From: Bacteroidales bacterium | GTDB lineage: Bacteria; Bacteroidota; Bacteroidia; Bacteroidales; UBA932 | DNA length: 47,854 nucleotides | NCBI GenBank assembly: GCA_017617655.1 | Contig: JAFZVU010000080.1 | Location: 1-47,854 of the forward strand | Direction: 5' to 3' | Shown here: piece after piece, positions 41,778 to 47,854 of the stretch | Position numbering within the stretch: position 1 is the first letter of the stretch | Layout of the letters: every line of letters starts with the position of its first letter | Notes under the pieces: generated by a model | Seen by the model: the letters and a program-made list of their open reading frames with translations, nothing else | Databases searched by the model: none | What the model was told of the DNA's origin: nothing | Program-made: the position numbers and the translations under genes

Positions 41778-42626
41778 ATGTCTAGAACAAATTTCCAAGA
41801 CTTACTCGATGCAGGTGTTCACTTCGGACACATGAAGAGAAAATGGAATCCTAAGATGGCTCCCTATATCTATATGGAGAAGAACGGAATCCATATCATC
41901 GACCTGCATAAGACTGTTGTCAAAATAGATGAAGCTGCAGCAGTTATGAAACAGCTTGCCCGCGCAGGCCGCAAGATACTGTTCGTAGCCACCAAGAAAC
42001 AAGCCAAAGAGATTGTCGCCGCTCAGGCACAGGCAGTTAACATGCCGTACGTAACAGAGCGCTGGGCCGGTGGCATGCTCACCAACTTCCCGACCATCCG
42101 CAAGGCTGTCAAGAAGATGAATACCATCGACAAGATGATCAGCGACGGTACCTTCGAGACTCTTGCAAAGAGGGAACGCCTCCAGATCACCCGTCAGAGG
42201 GCTAAACTCGAGAAGAACCTCGGTTCTATCGCCGACCTCAACCGCCTCCCTTCAGCACTCTTCGTAGTTGACGTACAGAAAGAGATCAACGCTGTCAAGG
42301 AAGCCAACCGCCTCAACATCCCCGTAATCGCCATGGTTGATACTTGTTGCGACCCCACCAACATTGATTATGTGATTCCGGCAAATGATGATGCAGCAAA
42401 GTCTATCGCACTCGTTACCGAGACTCTTTGCAAGGCTGTAGCTGAAGGTCTGGAAGAGCGCAAGCTCGAGAAAGACAAAGCTCAGGACGAAGCTGGCGAG
42501 GAAGCCGAAGCTGCTCCCGCCGCCGCTCCTGCACGCAGGGTTCGCGCCCGCAGGTCAGCTCCCAAGGCTGAGGCCAAGCCCGCCGAAGAAGCTAAACCCG
42601 CTGAAGAAGTAAAGGAAGAGAACTAA
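41778..42626 (+). CDS. rpsB: 30S ribosomal protein S2
   Basis: A 282-residue protein of the 30S body that helps S1 to bind. The conserved start is NFQDLLDAGVHFGHMKRKWNPKM; RWAGGMLTNFPTIRKAV and PVIAMVDTCCDPTNIDYVIPANDDA follow. The last 50 residues are an Ala/Glu/Pro/Lys-rich low-complexity tail, longer than in E. coli. Confidence 0.97.
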   Translation: MSRTNFQDLLDAGVHFGHMKRKWNPKMAPYIYMEKNGIHIIDLHKTVVKIDEAAAVMKQLARAGRKILFVATKKQAKEIVAAQAQAVNMPYVTERWAGGMLTNFPTIRKAVKKMNTIDKMISDGTFETLAKRERLQITRQRAKLEKNLGSIADLNRLPSALFVVDVQKEINAVKEANRLNIPVIAMVDTCCDPTNIDYVIPANDDAAKSIALVTETLCKAVAEGLEERKLEKDKAQDEAGEEAEAAPAAAPARRVRARRSAPKAEAKPAEEAKPAEEVKEEN

Positions 42627-42638
42627 AAAAGAATTGAC

Positions 42639-43628
42639 ATGGAAATCAAAGCAGCAGATGTCGCTAAATTGCGCAAAATGACAGGTGCCGGCATGATGGA
42701 TTGCAAGAACGCACTTGTAGAGGCTGAAGGTGACTTCAACCGTGCTCAGGAAATCATCCGTGAAAAAGGCAAGCTCGTCGCAGCTAAACGTGCTGACCGC
42801 GAGACTACCGAAGGAGCAGTTGTTGCCCGCATCAACGGCAACAAGGCCATCCTGGTAAGCCTTGGTTGCGAGACTGACTTCGTTGCCGCCAACGCTGAGT
42901 TCAAGGCTCTGGCAGAGGCCATCGCAGACGCAGCTATCGCAGCTTTCCCGGCTGACAAAGAAGCTCTGACAAATGTCAAGATGGCTGACGGCCGCACTGT
43001 CGGCGAGGCTATCACCGAGCAGACCGGTAAGAGCGGTGAGAAACATGTTATTGCTTACTACGCTACTCTCGAGGCTCCGTTCATCGGTTCATACATCCAC
43101 TTCACTCACAAGGACGGCGCCCTGGTTGGTTTCAACAAGGAAGTTGCTGGCGACCTTGGCAAGCACATCGCAATGCAGGTTACTTCAATGAAGCCCGTTG
43201 CTGTCAATGCCGAAAGCGTTCCCGCTGAGATCGTTAAGCAGGAGCTCGAGGTTGCAACCGAGAAGACCAAGGAAGAGCAGATCCAGAAGGCAGTCGATGC
43301 AGCTCTCAAGAAAGCCGGCATCAACCCCGCCCACTGCGACAGCGAAGATCATATCGAGTCTAACACTGCCAAAGGTTGGCTCACTCCTGACCAGGCAGCT
43401 CAGGCCCGCCAGATCATCAAGACCGTCTCAGCAGAGAAGGCCGCCAATCTTCCCGCAGCTATGATTGAGAACATTGCCAAAGGTCGTCTGGCCAAGTTCT
43501 TCAAGGAGCAGACCCTCGAGGAGCAGGAGTTCGTGATGGAAGGCAAGATCTCTGTCAAGGATTACATCGCAGGCATCGACAAAGACGCCAAGGTTGTGGC
43601 TTTCCGCCGCTTCTCTCTCAGCGACTAA
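42639..43628 (+). CDS. tsf: Translation elongation factor Ts
   Basis: A 329-residue guanine-nucleotide exchange factor for EF-Tu. The N-terminal UBA-like domain has LRKMTGAGMMDCKNAL; the core has TDFVA (CETDFVAAN), the key contact with EF-Tu, and HIAMQV. The length is in the long-form range common in Bacteroidota. It follows rpsB after 12 bp and ends before a clear terminator. Confidence 0.97.
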   Translation: MEIKAADVAKLRKMTGAGMMDCKNALVEAEGDFNRAQEIIREKGKLVAAKRADRETTEGAVVARINGNKAILVSLGCETDFVAANAEFKALAEAIADAAIAAFPADKEALTNVKMADGRTVGEAITEQTGKSGEKHVIAYYATLEAPFIGSYIHFTHKDGALVGFNKEVAGDLGKHIAMQVTSMKPVAVNAESVPAEIVKQELEVATEKTKEEQIQKAVDAALKKAGINPAHCDSEDHIESNTAKGWLTPDQAAQARQIIKTVSAEKAANLPAAMIENIAKGRLAKFFKEQTLEEQEFVMEGKISVKDYIAGIDKDAKVVAFRRFSLSD

Positions 43629-43650
43629 GTCCATTGCTCACCGCAATATG

Positions 43651-43683
43651 AAAAGGATGGCCAGCGTGGTCATCCTTTTTTTG
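43651..43683 (+). terminator. Intrinsic terminator of the rplM-tsf operon
   Basis: AAAAGGATGGCCA, loop GCG, TGGTCATCCTTTT: a 13-bp stem with one G-U pair followed by T residues. Confidence 0.9.
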
Positions 43684-43713
43684 TTGCTTTCAGCGCTACC
43701 AGAGCCTCCGAAA

Positions 43714-43763
43714 GTGCGCCTACCGGTCCAAAGCGTGGACCGGAGGGAGCGTTTTACCCTAAG
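43714..43763 (+). repeat. Solo copy of the GTGCTCC palindromic repeat (locus D)
   Basis: One unit in the orientation of arrays B and C: GTGCGCCTACCGGTCC, 7-nt loop AAAGCGT, GGACCGGAGGGAGCG and TTTTACCC. The inner stem matches array B exactly. It lies between the tsf terminator and the end of mutS2, without the hairpin leader. Confidence 0.85.
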
Positions 43764-43768
43764 TCTTG

Positions 43769-46300
43769 TTACTGCAGTTTCACCACCGTGATGCCGGCGC
43801 CGCCCTGGTCGAGGGGTGCGTCGCCGAAGGATTCGACACCGCCGATAGTCTTGAGATATTTGCGGATTTCCTCGCGGAGGATGCCGTTGCCCTTGCCGTG
43901 GAGGATGGTCACCTGGCCCACACCCACCATCAGGGCGTCGTCCATGAAGTGAAGGACTTTGTCTATGGCATCGTTGACCCTTTCGCCGCGCACGTCGATG
44001 GACGGGGTGAAATTCAGCCTGCGCTGGTTTACTGAATCGTTCTGGTAAGCGTCGGCAGAATAGGTCCTGTGGCCGGCGCCGGCCGCGTTGGTCTTCATGG
44101 CGGTCTTGTATTCCGTGGCGGAAATCCTCTGCACCCTCTCGCGGGCCATGGTGGAAGTTATAGAGCCTATGGAAACCGACACCTTGCGGGCAGTGAGCTT
44201 GGTAATTTCGCCGATTAGGTCGCTGCCGATTACCTTCACCTTGTCGCCGACCTGCAGCGGGCGGGCTGCTTCTTCGGCGGCAGCCTTGGCCTGCTTTTCA
44301 GCCTCCGATGCGGCCTGGATGCCCTGCCTGCGGGCGCGGGCCTCCTTGCGCTGGCGCTCCCTTTCCTTGCGGGCTGCGATCTGCTCCATCTTCTTCTCGA
44401 TGGCCTTGTCGCTCTTCGAGACGTTCTCCTCCTCCAGCTTCGCAGCGTACTGCGACAGTTCGGCCCTGGCGGCGCGGGTCTTCTCTTTCTCAGCCTGGCT
44501 CTCACGGATCTCACGGACAGTGCGCTCCACCTGCTTGTTGGCCTCCTTCACAATCTCCTTCGCTTCGGCGCGGGCCTCGTCGAGGATGCTCTTCTTGAGA
44601 GCCTTGATTTCGGCCAGCTCCTTCTGGTAACGGTCCGTCAGGCCCTCGAGGGTCTTGTCGGCCGACCTCACCTTGGTTAGCTTCTCGTCCAGCACCCTGC
44701 GGTTGCGGGCGATCTTGCGAAGCTGCTTCTCCATGTCGACGAAGTCGCTGCCGGCCTTCTCCTGGGCGTTCTTCACTATGAACTCCGGGAAGCCGATCTT
44801 GCGGGCCAGCTCGAAGGCGAAAGAATTGCCCGGCAGGCCCTGCTCCAGCTGGAACAGCGGCTGTATGTTTTCCACATCGAACAGCATCGCGCCGTTAGCG
44901 CAGCCCTTGCTGTTCTCTGCGTAGAGTTTCAGATTGGTGTAGTGGGTGGTGATGACGCCGTAGGCCCCGTTCTCCTCGATCTGCGCCAGCACCGCCTCTG
45001 CGATAGCCCCGCCTGCGGCCGGCTCCGTGCCGCTGCCGAACTCGTCGATGAGCACCAGCGACTTCTTCCCGGAGCGGATCACTATCTCCTTGAGATTCTG
45101 CAGGTGGGAGCTGTATGTACTGAGGTCGTTCTCCAGCGACTGGTCGTCGCCGATGTCGATGAAAATGTCGTCGAAAATCACGAATTCCGACACTTCGGAG
45201 GTCGGCACCAGCATGCCCCACTGGAACATGTACTGCAGCAGCCCGACCGTCTTGAGGCAGACCGACTTTCCGCCGGCGTTCGGGCCTGAGATCACCAGGA
45301 TGCGTTTGTTCCGGTCCAGATGGAGGTTCAGCGGCACGATCTTCTTCCCTTCGCGGGCCAGAGCCTTCTCGAGGATGGGGTGGCGGGCCTTGCGCAGCCA
45401 AACTTCGCCGTCCTGCGAAATGACGGGCATTCCGGCAATCATGTCGAGAGCCACAAGGGCCTTGGCGCGGATGAAATCAATCTCGCCGAGGAACTCCGCG
45501 GCTTGCAGCAGCTCGGGCAGATAGGGGCGCAGGAACTCGGTGAACTGGGCGAGGATGCGGGCTATCTCAGCTTGTTCGTCCTGGTGCAGCTCGTAGAGAC
45601 GGTTGTTCATCTCCACAATCTCTATCGGCTCTATGAAGACCGTCTTGCCGCTGGCGCTCTGGTCGTACACTATGCCGGCGATGCGGTGTTTGTTGACTGC
45701 CGACACGGGGATCAGCATCTTGCCGTCCCTCATCGCCACTCCGGCATCTTCCTCCACATAGCCGTCGCTCTGGGCCTTCTTGAGGATGGACGCAGTGACC
45801 TTCGAGACAGCTTTTTCCTTCTCTTTGATGAGACGGCGGATGCCCGCCAGAGCCTCGGAAGCGTTGTCGCGGACATTGCCGTAACGGTCTATTATGGAGT
45901 CGATGCGGCGGGCCACCTCGGGGAAGTAGGCCACCGGCTTCGACATTTCCTTAAGGTTGGGGTAGACTCCGTCCTTGCTGCGGTCGAAGAATGTGACGAC
46001 CTTGCGCACGGTGTCGAGGGTGGTGCGCAGAATCACCAGAGTCGGCAGGGAGATGGACGTGCTTTCGGAGGTCAGCGGCAGCAGCAGTTCGCGGGAATCC
46101 GTGAAACCTTCTGCGGGGAAGGTGTCTTCGAACATGCAGATAAGCCTCATCTCGTCGGTCAGCTGGAGGCGGTGGAGTATCTCGCCAGCGTCTGTGCAAT
46201 ACTGCTCGCCGTCGGTTCGGGCGGCTGCGTATTTCGACAGACACTTAGAGCGCACCTGGGAGCGGACCTTGTCGAAGCCTATCTTCTGTTCGTTGATCAT
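43769..46300 (-). CDS. mutS2: Endonuclease MutS2
   Basis: An 843-residue MutS-family ATPase without the mismatch-binding domain. The core leads to Walker A GPNAGGKS (about 338-345) and the FDDIFIDIGDDQSL and LIDEFGSGTEP motifs; a long coiled coil (about 510-640) follows; the C-terminus is a Smr nuclease domain (IDVRGERVNDAIDKVLHFMDD, then ILHGKGNGILRE). MutS2 limits recombination and, in some bacteria, rescues collided ribosomes. It overlaps cdaA by 4 bp. Confidence 0.95.
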   Translation of the reverse strand: MINEQKIGFDKVRSQVRSKCLSKYAAARTDGEQYCTDAGEILHRLQLTDEMRLICMFEDTFPAEGFTDSRELLLPLTSESTSISLPTLVILRTTLDTVRKVVTFFDRSKDGVYPNLKEMSKPVAYFPEVARRIDSIIDRYGNVRDNASEALAGIRRLIKEKEKAVSKVTASILKKAQSDGYVEEDAGVAMRDGKMLIPVSAVNKHRIAGIVYDQSASGKTVFIEPIEIVEMNNRLYELHQDEQAEIARILAQFTEFLRPYLPELLQAAEFLGEIDFIRAKALVALDMIAGMPVISQDGEVWLRKARHPILEKALAREGKKIVPLNLHLDRNKRILVISGPNAGGKSVCLKTVGLLQYMFQWGMLVPTSEVSEFVIFDDIFIDIGDDQSLENDLSTYSSHLQNLKEIVIRSGKKSLVLIDEFGSGTEPAAGGAIAEAVLAQIEENGAYGVITTHYTNLKLYAENSKGCANGAMLFDVENIQPLFQLEQGLPGNSFAFELARKIGFPEFIVKNAQEKAGSDFVDMEKQLRKIARNRRVLDEKLTKVRSADKTLEGLTDRYQKELAEIKALKKSILDEARAEAKEIVKEANKQVERTVREIRESQAEKEKTRAARAELSQYAAKLEEENVSKSDKAIEKKMEQIAARKERERQRKEARARRQGIQAASEAEKQAKAAAEEAARPLQVGDKVKVIGSDLIGEITKLTARKVSVSIGSITSTMARERVQRISATEYKTAMKTNAAGAGHRTYSADAYQNDSVNQRRLNFTPSIDVRGERVNDAIDKVLHFMDDALMVGVGQVTILHGKGNGILREEIRKYLKTIGGVESFGDAPLDQGGAGITVVKLQ

Positions 46301-47082
46301 TTGCTATAAGAGTTTTCGAGCGTCAGCCTCAGCTCGGCTATGCTCTGCATGGGGGTTATCTTTCCGTCCGCCACGTATGAGATGACGCCGGTCTCCTCTG
46401 AAACTACCACCACTTCGGCGTCGGTCACTTCGGAGATGCCGATGGCGGCGCGGTGGCGCATGCCGTAGCTCGGGTTGATGTCGGCACGGTTGGTGAGGGG
46501 CAGGATGCAGCGGGCTGCCACAATCCTGTTCTGGGTCATTATGATGGCTCCGTCGTGGAGGGGTGAATTCTTGAAGAAGAGGTTTTCTATGAGGCGGCGG
46601 TGCACTGCGGCGTCGATGCGGTCGCCGGTCTCTATGAAATTGTCAAGGGCGGATTGGTGCCTGAAGACTATGAGGGCGCCGGTGTGAGTCTCTGACATGT
46701 ACTGGCAGGCTGCGGTGATCTCTTCCAGAGCCTCCTGACTGATGGCCATCTCATTGTTGAACCATTTGCTGTGACGGTTTTTCAACTTCTTGCGCCCCGC
46801 GAAATAGCGGTTGCCGAAGTGCAGCAGGAACTGGCGTATCTCCTGCTGGAAAATGACGATCATGGCTATGACTCCCACTCCCAGCACCTGCCCCAGTATG
46901 GTCGAAAGCAGCCTCATGTTCAGCGCCTTCACCACTACCCACAGGACATACAGGAACAGGATTCCGATGAAAATCGACATCGCAGAAGTGCCTCTGATGA
47001 GTCTGTAGAACTCGAAGATGAGCAGAGCCACGAGCAGTATGTCGAGTATGTCTATGAATGTTATGTTGACAAAATCTATCAT
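46297..47082 (-). CDS. cdaA: Diadenylate cyclase, CdaA type
   Basis: A 261-residue membrane enzyme making cyclic di-AMP. Three N-terminal helices (about 10-28, 33-52, 62-80) precede the DisA_N/DAC domain with the catalytic DGA (177-179) and RHR (209-211) motifs. Bacteroidota commonly carry this single cyclase. The usual partner CdaR (YbbR) is not next to it; mutS2 is, with an ATGA overlap. Confidence 0.95.
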   Translation of the reverse strand: MIDFVNITFIDILDILLVALLIFEFYRLIRGTSAMSIFIGILFLYVLWVVVKALNMRLLSTILGQVLGVGVIAMIVIFQQEIRQFLLHFGNRYFAGRKKLKNRHSKWFNNEMAISQEALEEITAACQYMSETHTGALIVFRHQSALDNFIETGDRIDAAVHRRLIENLFFKNSPLHDGAIIMTQNRIVAARCILPLTNRADINPSYGMRHRAAIGISEVTDAEVVVVSEETGVISYVADGKITPMQSIAELRLTLENSYSK

Positions 47083-47102
47083 GGCAGATTATTGATAATT
47101 TT

Positions 47103-47123
47103 CAAAGATAATAAGTATCTTTG
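47103..47123. promoter_or_regulatory. Back-to-back promoters of cdaA and comF
   Basis: CAAAGATA (47103-47110; minus-strand TATCTTTG, 20 nt before cdaA) and TATCTTTG (47116-47123; plus strand, 5 nt before the comF ATG), separated by five bases. The two boxes form an exact inverted repeat. Confidence 0.65.
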
Positions 47124-47128
47124 AGAAA

Positions 47129-47854
47129 ATGAAAGTGATGGGCAGCAGGGTAGGACATATCTTCAGACTGTGCGTCGCCTCCCTGGGCGACCTTTTTTTT
47201 CCGCGCATGTGCCTTGTGTGCGGCTCCAAGCTCGATATTGGAGTGCGACACATCTGCCCGCGATGCGCGGACGACATCCCTTTTACCTATTTCTGGGGCT
47301 GGGAGGGCAATCCGGCGGAGCAGCGGCTGGCGGCTCTGGCGCACATCGACGAGGCCTGCAGCCTGTTCTTCTACCGCCGCGACAGCTCCTTCAGCCGCCT
47401 GATCCATCAGTTCAAGTACGGCGGCGACATCCGCCTTGGCCGCCGCCTGGCCCGGATGCTGGGGGAGTATATGGCAGACGTGTCACGGCAGCGGGCCTTG
47501 CCGGAGGGGAGGGTTGCTCCGAGTGTGCCGAAGGAATCCCAGCTGTGTGTATTGCCGGAGGGGGCTGTTGCTGAAGGAGCGTTTGCTCCGAGTGTGCCGA
47601 AAGAATCCCAGCTGTGTGCATTGCCGGAGGGGGCTCAAACGAAATCTGCCCCTGGAAGATTCCGTGGAATAGATGCCGTTGTGCCCGTGCCGCTGCATCC
47701 GCTGAAGAAGTTCCGCCGCGGCTTCAACCAGAGCGACGTCATCGCCCGCGAGCTCGCTGCAGCTCTCGGGGCCGCCTTCGAGCCGAAGCTCATCCGACGT
47801 CGCCGCTACACCCGCACGCAGACCCGCACCGATGACCGCCGCCGCAACATGGCC
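47129..47854 (+). CDS. comF: ComF-family phosphoribosyltransferase (3' end outside window)
   Basis: 242 codons are visible and the frame is still open at the window edge. The N-terminal zinc ribbon is present (CLVCGSK, then CPRC), then FYRRDSSFSRLIHQFKYGGD, then the phosphoribosyltransferase part: VVPVPLHPLKKFRRGFNQS and the start of the RYTRTQTRTDDRRRNMA block. ComF proteins assist DNA uptake in competent bacteria; the biochemical role is unclear. Between the two parts sits an in-frame tandem repeat (about codons 123-168) not found in the family. The ATG is 5 nt after a -7 box. Confidence 0.92.
   Translation, partial: MKVMGSRVGHIFRLCVASLGDLFFPRMCLVCGSKLDIGVRHICPRCADDIPFTYFWGWEGNPAEQRLAALAHIDEACSLFFYRRDSSFSRLIHQFKYGGDIRLGRRLARMLGEYMADVSRQRALPEGRVAPSVPKESQLCVLPEGAVAEGAFAPSVPKESQLCALPEGAQTKSAPGRFRGIDAVVPVPLHPLKKFRRGFNQSDVIARELAAALGAAFEPKLIRRRRYTRTQTRTDDRRRNMA
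47498..47633 (+). repeat. In-frame tandem 69-bp repeat inside comF
   Basis: TTGCTCCGAGTGTGCCGAA starts at 47514 and again at 47583 (period 69 bp, 23 codons). Both copies read APSVPKESQLC and LPEGA. The second copy also contains the small palindrome GGAGC-GTTT-GCTCC. It lies where relatives have a short loop before the phosphoribosyltransferase core. Confidence 0.8.

Overview
The window looks like a chromosome segment of a fairly GC-rich Bacteroidales bacterium. Evidence: promoters of the Bacteroidota type (TTTG, about 19 nt, TAnnTTTG), mostly without Shine-Dalgarno sequences; the gene order rplM-rpsI-rpsB-tsf; a GTG-started L13; a DPP5-like S9 peptidase; an Asp-type MurA; and lipoproteins with short Bacteroidales-style signals. 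Genus cannot be settled from sequence alone.

Region 1 (1-12560) is accessory. It holds two tandem copies of an ECF sigma factor followed by a protein with a cytoplasmic N-terminus, one inner-membrane helix, a long disordered linker and a C-terminal outer-membrane beta-barrel. This is the layout of the dual membrane-spanning anti-sigma factors (Das/Dma) described in Bacteroides. Around them lie secreted lipoproteins, one a C10 (streptopain-like) cysteine peptidase and one a possible Cys/His hydrolase, plus a HipBA toxin-antitoxin pair. A shared upstream motif (GTATTTT-N9-GCAGTTAT) precedes both sigma genes, two inverted copies of a small lipoprotein gene and, with changes, the C10 peptidase gene, which suggests one regulon. 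Two intergenic stretches carry the same architecture: a hairpin leader, tandem 52-bp palindromic repeats and a strong terminator. Single relatives of the repeat lie at the left edge of the window and after tsf. Stem changes are compensated between loci, so this may be an undescribed structured RNA or repeat family.

Region 2 (12574-18887, minus strand) holds a fragment of the S10 ribosomal operon (rplC-rplD-rplW-rplB-rpsS-rplV-rpsC) that starts at its own promoter and stops at a terminator after rpsC, a Sfp-type phosphopantetheinyl transferase, tRNA-Gln(UUG), a TadA-like deaminase, and a ThiL-like protein that has lost its metal-binding motifs.

Region 3 (18938-30859) holds sufB-pnuC-sufC-sufD, with a half-length SufD and pnuC inserted; a HerA-like ATPase; a secreted alpha/beta hydrolase; murB; a C1-type aminopeptidase; aminopeptidase P; and a DPP5-like dipeptidyl peptidase. 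These peptidases fit a peptide-scavenging lifestyle.

Region 4 (30923-40585) holds a large alpha-2-macroglobulin-like protein without a thioester, murA, dusB, lpxK and a GH51 arabinofuranosidase lipoprotein.

Region 5 (40640-47854) holds rplM-rpsI-rpsB-tsf, mutS2, a CdaA-type diadenylate cyclase and a comF gene that runs off the window and carries an in-frame tandem repeat. In five divergent gene pairs across regions 3-5 the two -7 boxes lie back to back within a few bases, so paired promoters probably compete for polymerase.
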